A DNA stretch of 64,000 bases from Euonymus europaeus (Eukaryota > Streptophyta > Magnoliopsida > Celastrales > Celastraceae), in NCBI GenBank assembly GCA_963580455.1, contig OY756970.1, positions 21,824,001 through 21,888,000 on the forward strand, given 5' to 3'. The notes beneath the pieces were generated by a model. It saw only the letters and a list, made by a program, of their open reading frames with translations, ran no database searches and had not been told where the DNA came from. The stretch's first letter is position 1. Every line of letters starts with the position of its first letter. This document shows positions 1 to 11,648 of this stretch, one piece after another. Both the position numbers and the translations under genes were made by a program.

Positions 1-1100
1 GAGTTCGTTGAGGATGTCGTGATTGAACACGAGTACGCTCCAAACAGAATTCTCGTTTGCTCACTTCTACATTCTGTAAAGGCCTCTAAACGACTAATGG
101 AATTTTTGATACTAGGTATGTTGAGTGCACTTCATCATCAATCCAGGCTTTAGCTATGTTTAAAGAGATATACCCTGGGCATCGAAAAAAAGAAATCAAA
201 AGATTCATTGTCCGTGCTACACAGTTTGTCCAAGAGATTCAAATGCCCGATGGTTCATGGTAATGTGTTTTTTCTCTTCATCCAATCATATAAGAAAGTC
301 AATTACAATTGAGAAGCACTCGTGCAGGTATGGTAACTGGGGAGTATGCTTCATATATGCTACATGGTTTGCACTTTCTGGCCTAGCTGCCGCCGGCAAG
401 ACTTACTACAATTGCCTTGCTGTGCGTAAGGGAGTTGATTTTCTACTCAGAACTCAAAGAGATGATGGTGGTTGGGGAGAGAGCCACCTTTCATGCCCAA
501 ACAAAGTAATTAGTTTATTGTGCTGCGTGACTTTGAATCTTACACCTGCACTTCCCCCAACTATATGGTCACCTGATCTCATTGTTGGTGATACAGGTTT
601 ATACACCTCTTGGCAGATCAAATTTGGTACATACTTCATTTGGATTGATGGGTTTAATTCGTGGAGAGCAGGTCAACTCAAAATAGAACTTTTTGCTACT
701 AAACACACATATTGTTTATTGTTCTTGCATAATTAAATTATTATGATTTATTCTGTATTTTGCAATAGGCACAGCGGGATCCCGAGCCTCTTCACCGTGC
801 TGTAAAGTTGTTGATCAATTCTCAACTCGAAAATGGTGATTTCCCTCAAGAGGTAGCGTAATCTATACTTAATGTGGCTAATCAAAGAAGAAAACTAAGT
901 GTGAAGTAACTACATGACTAATTATTCTACTATAAGTTGAGATAGTTTGCTGACTGTTGATTCTGTAATTGTTGCAGAATATAATGGGAGTTTTCATGAG
1001 AAATTGCATGCTGCACTATGCTGCATATAGGAATATTTTTCCTATGTGGGCTTTAGCTGAGTACTGCCGCCATGTTCAATTGCCTTCTAACAGGGCTTGA
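1..1100 (+). CDS. Oxidosqualene cyclase (triterpene synthase), 3' part only
   Basis: C-terminal ~211 residues of a plant oxidosqualene cyclase of the beta-amyrin/lupeol synthase kind, which folds 2,3-oxidosqualene into a triterpene skeleton at the ER membrane. Exons that keep frame: 1-32, 116-259, 328-505, 597-671, 769-852, 978-1100, with GT-AG introns. Visible are three QW-type repeats ([30 protein letters not shown]) and the conserved late block [14 protein letters not shown]. The stop is TGA at 1098. The catalytic DCTAE region lies upstream of the window. The short exon 597-671 reads YTPLGRSN where relatives usually have a loop two or three residues longer. Everything visible is open, so the gene may be functional; product specificity cannot be read from this part. 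Confidence 0.9.
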
Positions 1101-1491
1101 AAGTCATAAATTATTGTTAACGAGTTAATTTAACTGTTAACTGCATATATTCCGTATGTATTCTGTGATTCTGTTAATGGGGGATGGAATTTATTCTGTT
1201 TGTGAGCTGATTTCACTTCTTCTCCAAGCCCGGCTGGGCTTATGACTTTGCCCGAGATAAAAATAAAATAATGCGTGAATGCAGAACTGTGGAAGTATCA
1301 TCAGCAGATAATGGCAAATCCATTTCTCTAATGTATCCATAAAAGATTTTTGGTCCGGGAGTTCTTGGAGGAAACAAGGAAGCTGAGCAATATTTTTATC
1401 CCACTGTTTTTCAACGACAACCCAATATAATTATACCTCACATAAACTTAAAAAATGATCTAATCATACTTTACAACAATTTATATATGCA
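1101..1491. other. Spacer between cyclase and pectate lyase pseudogene
   Basis: Tail-to-tail spacer holding the 3' ends of two convergent genes. AT-rich, with no ORF or repeat that I recognise. Confidence 0.5.
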
Positions 1492-2892
1492 TTATATAGC
1501 ACCTGACAATCTTGTCAATGATCTCACAAATCTGGCATCTGCAACTGAGAACATCTGTTCTGGAATATAATTAGGCTTTGCCCTGCCTAATCCTGTTTGA
1601 ATGAAAGAAGCTCCATTTTCAAAGCCGTCCCTCACGGAGTAGAACTTCCATGGGCCATGGACCATGGCCCACTCTTCCGACTACCATGTGACCTACTTAA
1701 CCGATTTTGATGAAGAGTCTCGGTAAGTTGGATGCTTAGATTTATGTTTTAGATAAAACTTCGTAAAAAAATATGATGAAATTACCTCCTTGTTGCCGGA
1801 TTTTGGTGCAATAAAAAAGTTAGCTTCACTCTTGATGCTAGGATTCATGCTTCCTCCAATGGCATATTGTTCCCATCCTTGGTACACATTGTTAGCTACG
1901 TGTGCATATCCATGACGAACCCTGCAAATGTAGACATTAACTTAATTCTTACTGTAAATTTTCTTCAAATTCTTTTTTGAGGATCAAGAGAATGAGATTG
2001 AACAATTACCGTGGCATTCTCTGCAGTTAGGTCCAAAGTAGTTGAACGCGACAGTCACCTTCATGCCCTTGTCTCTCAAGTACCCATCATCGTGTCCGAG
2101 GAGCATGACTTTGTTCTGGTTTCTAAACCAGTTGTTGGAGATACTAATACCTGTAGATCCTCGAGTGACATCAAGAAGACCATCATGACACTTATAGAGT
2201 GTATTGTGGTCTATCCAAACTTTTGTTGCTGTGACCAACCTAATTGCTCCATCAACATGTCCTAGCTGCATAATCTTTGAATCTGATCCTATGACAGAGC
2301 TAGCTGGTTGGTGTTGGCAGTGGTGGATTCTTAGTCCATGGATGATAATGTCGCTTTGCTGATCACATACAAAAACGATACATGCCATTGCCAATCAGCA
2401 AAACGTAAATATGTGTACTTATAAATACATAGAATTACATTGATAATGATTGGTGATAAGAAGTAAAATATCTTGTACACTATGAGGCATGCACCACCTG
2501 ATATATGAACATTTACGCCACGGCCGTCAATTGTGGTGATGCTGTTGATTAACGAGGGTTTTGAGAGTTTGATGTTCATGTCCCTTTTGAAAGTGATCCA
2601 CACTTTTTCATGCAATCAATGTGGCACCATATCTTAGAATCTCTGATTTGAATTTCAAAAGGCCATCGCTTGGATCCGTTACTTTGTATTGTACGACACC
2701 TTTTTCCAATATTATATTGTTGGTCATGTTGCTTGCAAAGCCGACGGAACAAGTGGCGAGTTGAAAGCGGTTTCTTTGCCATTGAGGGTTCGATCTCCAG
2801 CAATTATCGATTACATTCATAGTGCCTTTTTGGGCTAGAGTAGTATTTGGGGTGAAGAGAATGAGAACTAAAAGATTAAGGTAAGGTGCCAA
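1492..2892 (-). pseudogene. Pectate lyase (polysaccharide lyase family 1), broken
   Basis: Reads from 2892 down as a secreted pectate lyase: hydrophobic signal-like start (MAPYLNLLVLILF), N-terminal block with CWRSNPQWQRNR and QLATCSVGFA, then TTIDGRGVNVHISGGAC, the core VWIDHNTLYKCHDGLLDVTRGS, VMLLGHDDGYLRDKGM, and a C-terminal FYSVRDGFENGASF ending at 1492. It would cleave homogalacturonan in the cell wall. Three lesions are visible: a frame change near 2612-2620, just after LRYGATLI; an apparent 4-base loss near 2005-2010, where the usual QRMPR follows GPNC; and an in-frame TAG at 1681-1683 after VTW. Introns remain recognisable. The relatives I know are the pollen/LAT type. The family is certain; loss of function is very likely. 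Confidence 0.85.
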
Positions 2893-3088
2893 AATTTCCT
2901 CTCCAAAGCCATGCTTATATAATCTTTCTCACTATTTTGTTGTTATGATGTTCCTTGATCAATTGTTGTTGTGATGTTGATGAGAAAGATGCGCATTATA
3001 TAGTAATGCATGTGTAGTTGGGAGTAGCTTTGTTCGGGTAGTATTAGTTACAAATGGAAGCCATAAATAGTAAGGAGAAGGTTTTCAT

Positions 3089-4132
3089 CAATGTTTTTAA
3101 TACCGTGCCGGTCATCGAACCGGTGTGATGACCGGTTCACGGTTGAACCGGCCGGCACGAGCAAAAACGAAATTTTACATGTTTTTATCATTTCTAAACA
3201 TGTTTGGAGTAATTTCTAACCTGTTTTAAGTCACACATAGCTGTTTTGAGTTTTTGACATTTCATAAATAAGAAAAAAACACAAACTATCTCAAGTTTAC
3301 AATTTAATTGAATCAATTCACAATTCAATTGAATCAATTCACAATTCATATTACAATTTATTAAAATTCAGAAATTCAAATCCAATTTGATATCACACAC
3401 ACACAATTCACACTTCACAGTTCACACTATCACAAATTAACAAATCATATTAACTCACACAATTGAATCAATTCACAATTCATATTAAGTTATTAACATC
3501 ATATATAGGCTTATGGCTCATCAATTCACAAATCATAAGCAGTAGTAGTGCCCTGGCCGTGCATTGCGCCTCCACGATTTACTGCAATGATTCAAAATTT
3601 CAAATGATTTCAATTCAACAAAACTAAAGCAAATTGACCTGATAGGGAAAACAAGAAATTCGAATTCCAAACCAGTAAAGCTGTATCGGATACAGTGTAT
3701 CCACTCCTGGCTCCAGTACAAAAATTCCAGACTACCCACAGAATAAGAAAAAAAAGCCTCAATACAAAGTTGGGAGGGGCCATCTTGATCAATCAAACCC
3801 AAAAAGTTGGAACAAAACTACTGGAAGTCTGGAACAAAACTACTTACCGGAGTGGGCCTTCTGGCGAGTGGCGACAGACGGAGACGAGAGCTCCTCCAGC
3901 TCCCAGCTCAGATACACGGGTGAAGAGTCACAGACGGCAGCAGATGAGCAGATGGCGACGAAGTCGCGGACGCCAGCGCCAGACGCAAAATCGCGGACGA
4001 CAGACGCAAGATCCGACCTTTTTGTGTTTTTAGACCTAAATCGGGCATCCCGGTTTAAATGTCTCTGCCGGACCGGACAGGTCACCGGTTCACGGTTCAA
4101 CCGGCCGGTCCGGTCCGGCTTCAAAAACATTG
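3089..4132. mobile_element. Non-autonomous hAT element, Tag1-like ends
   Basis: A 1044-bp element with imperfect terminal inverted repeats starting CAATGTTTTT, and a perfect 8-bp target duplication GTTTTCAT at 3081-3088 and 4133-4140. An 8-bp duplication and CAATG-type ends fit the hAT superfamily and resemble Arabidopsis Tag1. Just inside each end are GC-rich palindromic stretches built from ACCGGTT/AACCGGCCGG. The interior changes from AT-rich with short CAATTCACAATT repeats (3300-3530) to a GC-richer block at 3840-4030. Short ORFs there show no transposase motif, so the element would need a transposase supplied from elsewhere. Confidence 0.85.
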
Positions 4133-5151
4133 GTTTTCATAGTTATTATACCTTGGCATGCATGCATACTGTGGTTAGCTTTGGTGGTTGGTTAGTTTCG
4201 CTAAATTCTTCGGGCTCTCTCCTAAATTACTATACAATTTTTGCCTTGTGTTGGTCGAGAACAACCAATAAGTTATAAACCAGACTTGGCCTTATTAACC
4301 ATCCACTAAAAGCCCAGCCTAAACCAGGTTGGACGCACGTACGTATAAATAATTTTATCAATGCATTATATATTGTACAGAATCTACAAATTTTAGAGTA
4401 TCAAGAATAGGAATAAATCGGAAGTTGAGTACAGTATCTACAGCTTTATATCATGAAATCTGAATGAAAATCCTACCTCCATTCAGTGACGGACAACTGA
4501 CTTATCATTCTTCGAACTGGGTCTTCTGGATAAGGATTTCAGTCATTTTAATTAAAAGGAGGTTGAGAGGGACGGATGCAGCAGTATAGTGGTCTCCAAT
4601 AGTTCATTAGACAGGTCCGGCTACTCCGAAAAAGCTGAGGCTGCTTCACTTGTCCTGGGTCCGGCTACTCGGAAAAAGACGAGTGGAATGGAATAAATAA
4701 ATTGGTCGGTTTGTGGGACCTCACGTGCTTTGCTATTGTGAAAAATGAGAGTATGCGTGCACAGTAACGATGGGTCCAGATGTAGATGAACGATCGAGTC
4801 TTTTTTAAAAATATGTTAAGATCGAGGTACAAAAGTCTAGCTAAAACTTGAAGCAGGTATGGCACGTACGTAGGTCCTCGTGTGGGACTAACCTTTTACC
4901 TTTATCATCTGCTTTGTCTTAAGCTGTGGTACGTAGTAGACCATTGGCCATAAAATGCACCAAGAGAAGAGAGCAAAGGATCAGGTTGGCTCTAATTAAT
5001 GGTAGGCCAAACAAGATAACTAGCGATCGCTATTACCGTTTACCAGGCGTTGGTATATAAGCGGGGCCTAGATTCAAGCTAGAGAAACCAAATTCCCAAC
5101 CACGCTTGCTTGTTTAACGTGTGGGAATCTCGGCGATAAAATGACGGGTCC

Positions 5152-5259
5152 GTTTGGATGAGAGTATGTTTCATAGGGTATACTCTCTCGTAAAGCGTAA
5201 AAGCTGAGAGTGTCTGAGGGTATGAGTGACAGAGTATATGCTAGTGTATACTCTGAAAC
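5152..5259. mobile_element. Small MITE, copy 1 of 2 in the window
   Basis: About 108 bp with GTTTGG-type ends in imperfect inverted orientation and a core CGTAAAAGCTGAGAGT. The copy at 28721-28820 shares ends, core and length. The target duplication is not clear, so the superfamily (PIF/Harbinger or hAT) is undecided. Confidence 0.6.
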
Positions 5260-8094
5260 AAATATGGTGGACATGCTAATAAGACCCATAATTTTTGTCG
5301 CTGAGCTAGAAAGAAATAATAATGGACAAACCCCATCACCAACTTGGGAACTTCCTTTCCTTGTGGTCCAGTTTAGTGCCCAATGTGTATGTTCCACCAT
5401 AATTAGAATTTGTTCTTGTACTTCTCGTGCAAGTTTAGTGGAATTTTAGGACCAACCCTTTTAGCAATCTATGCTCCTGCACACAAAGATGTTTTTTGTA
5501 GTTTCAGTATCCTTTTATCTGTGTAGTGTTATCTATCAGACCTGTACCATTTTATGCTTTCATCCACTTATAAAGAAGAAGCACTGCTGCCTGTTTGGGT
5601 TATACTATTCCTCACAAGTGTCACTTCAGATTGATAGATATTAAAATAAAAGCAAACGATGCGATTGATAATGCAAGTTCCGTGGACATCCAGATTCCAG
5701 ATGTTGTCGAGCCATTGATATTATCAGATGTACTTTTGGTGGTCCAGTTTTGGCATCATTGTTCAGGCCACCATACAAAAGCAAATCACCACTTATTGGA
5801 TATAGAAAAAGGACCTTTATAAGTCTAATATATATGTTGAATAGCCCATATATGTAGGTCATAGGAAAAAATTGCAATTCTTCACGTTTTGTGCAATACC
5901 TAAATTAATAACTTAAATATCACACCGATTTGTGATCTCAAAGTGTTTTTTTTTCAAGTACTACAAATGTTGTGAAAGGCGCACACGATTTCTCATTGAT
6001 CATATGGGACATGTAAAATTAATAGATTGATCATTTGCGTTCATCTAAACATTTAAAATAATTAAAATAAAAAATTACTGAGATGCTGGATATTTTTGTA
6101 CATAAAAACATGTCACCAAGTGATGAATGAATTCAAATTACTATAATGCTTGCTTCAAATAATGGAACACATCCGTCCGATCGATTAGAATATTATAATT
6201 TTTGTGGGATGATAGTTGGGAGATGTTTCATATATGGCATAGTTGAGCGTGATGTGTAAATATTAATTATATGGAACAAATTGCTAAAGTAAATGCACTA
6301 AGAAGCTCTGTTCCCATCATGGGCATCTAAAAGATACTTCAGTCCTCTCTCTCTCTCCTCTCTGGGAATAAAAGTAATGCGTTTTTTCTTGTTTGTCATG
6401 ACTTGATTAGATGATCTGTTTCAACTAATTAATAATGAAATATTATTAAAGTGCATGTCCATTGTCATCCCAATTTAAGCTTAACGAAGCATAATGATGC
6501 GATAGTGCAAAAAAGTAACTACACTTGTCACTTTGTAATATGTTTTCACGCACCAACGCGATTGTTTCTATACCCAAGTCTCTCTTACCATTGTGCAGGA
6601 TTCGAATCCCACGAACAAATTAACTCATTCTTGTGAGTGTGTACGTAGTATGCGTTCATTAAAAAAAAAAACCTTGCAGTTTGTGTATTTGTACGGTTAT
6701 ATCACCCTCTCATTGGAATTGCGTATATTTAGCAAGTAATTTTAATTATCTTAAAGCAAATAATTAATTAATTAACTGCTCAATTTTAGGGTTGACTTGG
6801 AGATGATGTAATCATACTGAACTGAAGAACTTTTTTATTGTTTATACCTACTATTCCATATGCTTTTATCAGGTATGCAAGAGAAGAAGGATTGGGCAGC
6901 TTAACTAACCCAGATAGACTGACAAGATTGGAGTAGAAAAAATGTACAGTGGTTGGAAAATAATATAATGATGACCAAGTCAAACAATTTGACTGCATCT
7001 TTGACAGTACAGAATTTATTGGCAGACACTATAGTTTTGGCCTAAATAATTGGCAGGCCACACGACCTCATATATATACAGTTAGCACTTCGCACGTGCA
7101 CTATTAACAGAGCCACAGTTTTTGTAAGTAAGACATTTACGAAATTTTGAAAAGACAAATTAATGAAAAATTGTAATAAAAACTGTTAATCGGGTTTTCG
7201 ATTGTTTGATATAAATTAGAATAATATATGTTTACACAATTTACATCCAACGGTTTAGATTTGTAATACATTTTTCATTATAAATTTGATTACCTGATCA
7301 CGCAAAATAGGATTCCATTAAATTCAAATTTTCATTTATGATTTTTTTTTTGAATTCTCTCTTTTTTCTTCTTTGCAAGTGTGTTTTATTTGATGAAAGC
7401 CATAATAAAGGGTTCCTCTGGTTTACTGATGTTAGAACTCGCATTATCTATGCAAACTCTATTGAAGCACGTCCACAAAAAATGCACAGAAAGTTGAAGA
7501 TATATGGCACACAAGGAGATAACTATTCCAACTACAAAAACTCTATTATTAAAGCCTCTGTCTGGAAGCGGACGTTTCCTCGTTTTTCAGCACTTTGTTT
7601 GTAATATTGGGCCCCACCTTTTTCCTTAGAGTTTTGTGTCTCTTTTATTTTTATTAAATGGGTTCCTAATCAAATGATTTGAAATAGAGGAGTCTATTTT
7701 CTTTGTTTTCACATGTGATTTTGGATAATTCCTATATATCGTCATTGCAGGATTGATGATAATTTAGCAGAGAACTAAATATTAATCATGTAAGTCACGT
7801 AATGTAATATCAACCGTAGGATTATTACTGATTATAAATTATTGTATAAGCCGCCGACTTTAGAAAATCTTGACCCAAATAATGGGGTTCACAAACAACA
7901 AAAACAGTTATCGGGTTAAGTGGGAAAAGAGTAGGGGATTTTTTTATGACGAGAAACACTAGGTGTACGTCAATTATTAAAATTAGTGGAAGTGTCAAAG
8001 AAGTAATGAGAAAATTATTGAATACATACAAAAAATGTGGGTAAGGGTATTTTTAACGTGGTGTGAAACCCCTTAATTTAAAAAGCTAAGGCTT

Positions 8095-8447
8095 CTCTTT
8101 CATAGTCTTTATTATTAGTTATCATCACTTTCACTTCAAGAAAATGGAAGAAATCTAGTCTGACAAGATCATCAACCTCCCCCCATGGTACGTACTAATC
8201 CTGTCTCAATGTTTCTACCTCTACTACTTTCATGGGTTCCTCTCTCTATTTCTCTCTTATGTATTTATTAATTGCATCTCTGACAGAGATGAATCGATCT
8301 TTGATTGGGTTTGTGTCACTCTTAACTGTATGTCTGTATGTATCTTTCTGTGTCTATATTTAAATCATATTTGCACATCACTTGCCTTCCTCTGCTCCCA
8401 AAGAAGCTCAAAATTACTGAGTTTCAGATCAGATGTTGAGTTCCTGA
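8095..8447 (+). promoter_or_regulatory. Possible non-coding leader of the BEL1-like gene
   Basis: A CT-rich, leader-like stretch ends near 8193 in CCCCCATG followed by GTACGTAC, a good splice donor. A possible acceptor, TTTGTCAG, lies at about 11635, just before the homeobox ATG at 11649. BEL1-like genes commonly have an intron in the 5' UTR. If this reading is right, the hAT element at 8456 sits inside that intron. There is no transcript evidence. Confidence 0.35.
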
Positions 8448-8455
8448 ATGATGGA

Positions 8456-11400
8456 CAGGGGCGGACGCAGGAATAAATGTTGGAGGGGGCCAAAATAATT
8501 TTACGATTATACATCTTACATTATATCTGTAATATATTAAAATAAAGATCTTCGCTTTTTAAGATCACGAAAATCATCTATAACAGAATCCATACTAAAC
8601 TTTTCAGCAATTTCTTTTTCAATATAAACTACTAAACAATTAGAGAGAAAGTCATCTTCCATCTTGTTTCGAAGCTTAGTCTTGACTATCTTCATAGCCG
8701 AAAACGATCGCTCCGTAGTAGCTGTTGAAACTGGAAGTGTAAGAATAAGTGTTATAACTCTATACACAAGTGGATAAATTTCAAATTTTCTTGTCTTCAC
8801 CATCCATTGACACAAATCAGATATAGTTGACAATGTTTCAAAATCAGAAAGATTTCGAACATGATCAAAATGCTCAAATTGCATCCTTAGTTGCACCATT
8901 TCATGATTGGCAAAGTCTTGTGGGTAAAACTTGTGTACCAACTTGCAAATGTCATCAATCCTAAATGATATACGCATCTCTCTAGGATCTAAAGCTGAAC
9001 TAAGAATGAGTAGCTCCACTGTGTGATCATTGAATCTATTGTTGAGTTCTTCTGATTGAGTATCTATCACAGCATTGAAAAGGTCAAATTTGTAATGATG
9101 CTCAACTGTAATTGAATCTTCTTGATGACGAGCCCTTCTCCTCCCCTTTCTTGCAACATAATGAGCACTCATATCTGAAACAGGTATATTGACTGTCTCA
9201 CAAAAAGATTTCACATTTGAAATTAATTCATCCCATCCGCTATTTCTTAATTCTTGAAGGAGTAACTTAGTAGATGAAACTAGATGCATAGCATTCAATA
9301 TATCTTGAGATTGAAGTTGTAACGCTTGACATAGCAAATCAGATATCTCAAGAATTTTTCTCGTAAGATGCATAGTGAATACAAATTCAAAAGAAGTTAA
9401 TCCCTCATAAGCTGCATCTGCTTCTCCACGCTGAGCAGGTGTAGCTCCATCTTCAATGATATTCAGTAAAATTTCACAAGTTGCACTGAACATATTCATC
9501 AAGCTAGAAACAGCTTTTAGATGAGAACTCCAACGAGTATCCCCAGCCCTCTGTAAACCACCAACTTGATTAAGCCCTTTACCAGTCTCAAGCTCACCAA
9601 TGGAAATTAAATGAGCAATATTTGCAGCATGAGCAGCTTTTAATTGGTCATTACGCTTACAAGAAGCGCCAACAATGTTGATGATGGAGCTCAATTTGGT
9701 GAAAAAATGATGGATAGGGATTACTTCTTTTGATGCAGCAACTAATGCCAATTGCAAACGATGAGCCAAACAATGAACATAGTAGGCATTAGGGCATTCA
9801 TTTGAAATCAAAGCCTGTAACCCATTCCATTCCCCTCGCATATTACTTGCACCATCATAACCTTGTCCTCTGATATTCTGAACATCAAGATTATAATGAG
9901 AGAGGACTGAAACGATTCCAGCTTTTAATGTTAGTGCAGCAGTATCTTTAACATGAACAAGCCCAAAAAAGCGCTCTCGCACATAGCCATTTTTGTCAAC
10001 AAATCTCAATACAATAGCCATTTGCTCCTTTTTAGACTCATCTCGAGCTTCATCAACAATGATACAAAATTTAGCATCACCGATTTCTTCACGAATAGCA
10101 TTCAATACTTTTGTTGCCAAGACTTGCAAAATTTCCTTTTGCACTCTTGGTGATGTATATGAGGCATTTTGTGGAGCTTTATCCAGAACTTCTGCTACTT
10201 TGTCATTGTAAGAGGATACGAAAGTCAATAGTTCAAGGAAATTCCCACGATTCGTTGACGTTTTAGTCTCATCATGACCTCTGAAAGAACATCCTTGAAA
10301 TGCAAGCCACCGAGTTACTTCAATTGAAGCCTTCAATCGAAGTCGATTGTCCTTAATCTGCTTAGAAGTACATTGGACAAATCTTTTGTCAATATGCAAG
10401 TGTTGATTCATAAGATCTTGACATGCTTTCTCGGCACTTCTATGAGGAGAATTGTGATCTTTTCCAAGATGCGACAATAATGCACAATTTTCACCATCCC
10501 TCACTTTCCTCCATGTTCGAAATCCATTAACTGTAAATGCATCTGTTCCAGAGGGTCCATTTTTTGTGTGAAATAAATAGCATGGTAGACAAAATGCAGC
10601 ATCCATATTAGGCGAATATTCTAACCATGATGGAAATAACTTAAACCACGATGCTTGGAAACTACGGCGATTTTTCGTAGATTTTGGATAATCAGAAAGC
10701 ATCAATTGATAGGGGCCATGCTTAATATATGCTCTTCGAACTTCATCACGTTTGTCAATAGGATACTCCCATAGTCCCATATTTGTGGTCGTAATCCAGG
10801 ATCACGTTCTAATGAATTGATATCATTATCAAACCCTTCTTTTTCAACTCTCGGATACTTTACTGTCTTTACAGGAGGACATTCAGAATTTAAAGGCTTA
10901 GGATCAACGGAAATTGCAGCTGACTTCCTCTTAAAGAATGCATCAATTGTATATGATTTTTTCATCTACGATAAAAATAAATCAATAATAATCAAAAATC
11001 AATTACAAATTCACCTAAAATGCAAATAAGAGTATAAGACCACCCCCCAGGTCTACTGGGAGCCACCACCCAGACTCACTGGTGTACGTACCTTGGCTTT
11101 AAAGCCCTAAATGCCCAATCAAACAAGAAGTTTGGTGTAATTGTGTTCCGTAGGTGAAGACTGCCGAGTGCCGACTCAGTCCGTACAATTTGAAGAGATA
11201 ATTCTCAATTTCAAAGTCTGATAAGTGATCACACGGGCTGCCTATTCTGCTATTCATGCCCTAAATTCTAATGAAGATGTCTCATGGGCTGGGCTGGACT
11301 GGGCTGGTAAATAAGTAAAAAAATAATTTGACTAATCCATGAGTTTTATTTATATCATCATATATTATGGGCTGTGGGGTGAAAATTTTATTATTTGGGG

Positions 11401-11495
11401 GGGGCCTCAAAGATAATTAAAGTATATTAACTCTTTAAAAAAAAAAAATGGGGGGGGCTAGAGCCCCCCCTACTCAAAGCATCCGTCCGCCCCTG
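8456..11495 (-). mobile_element. hAT transposon with its own transposase gene
   Basis: A 3040-bp element with terminal inverted repeats CAGGGGCGGACG and a perfect 8-bp target duplication ATGATGGA at 8448-8455 and 11496-11503. Just inside the ends are G-rich/C-rich tracts (GGAGGGGGCC on the left, GGGGGGGCTAGAGCCCCCCC on the right). The transposase gene occupies most of it on the minus strand but has a frameshift. The unaltered target duplication points to a fairly recent insertion. Its end sequence resembles the short hAT MITE at 41332-41878. Confidence 0.92.
8537..10965 (-). pseudogene. hAT transposase with TTF-type zinc finger, frameshifted
   Basis: Two overlapping frames make one transposase of about 800 residues. 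The first (10965 to about 10780) begins MKKSYTIDAFFKRKS and runs to RDPGLRPQIW. The second (from 10780) holds the TTF/BED-like zinc finger region (WFKLFPSWLEYSPNMDAAFC, LPCYLF), the RNase H-like core with IIVDEARDESKKEQ and GQGYDGASNMRG, HCLAHRLQLAL, and the C-terminal hAT dimerisation block ending TTERSFSAMKIVKTKLRNKM. The frame breaks at 10766-10781, where an 8-bp near-perfect repeat stands at IWEYP. Translation from the ATG at 10778-10780 would give 747 residues without the N-terminal region. Family certain; activity doubtful. Confidence 0.9.
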
Positions 11496-11648
11496 ATGAT
11501 GGATTCATCTTTATTTGCTATATAGGAACGAAGATAAGGTTTTAATGTCTATGAATCAAACTTAACTGGAGCTCAAGGACAATCGATCGTGTCGAGTACT
11601 ATATATAGAAGTTAGTTTGTAGTCTGGATTTGTCAGTTCCGACCAAGA

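Larger units (their letters stand above)
4141..8447. other. Gene-poor spacer
   Basis: More than 4 kb of AT-rich DNA without a gene I can support. It holds a small MITE (5152-5259), a TATA-like TATATAAG near 5052 with no gene following, and short unsupported ORFs. The last few hundred bases may be promoter and leader of the homeobox gene downstream. Confidence 0.5.

Noticed and set aside
3868..4278. 136-codon plus-strand ORF in the Tag1-like element
   Set aside because: It overlaps the element's inverted end and an opposite-strand ORF, has low-complexity Ser/Thr/Arg content and no known motif. Likely chance in GC-rich DNA.
5040..5070. TATATAAG promoter for a gene near 5100
   Set aside because: No coding frame or splice pattern follows; the MITE starts soon after.
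7338..7604. 88-codon plus-strand ORF
   Set aside because: No recognisable domain, splice context or neighbour; hydrophobic start comes from a T-run.
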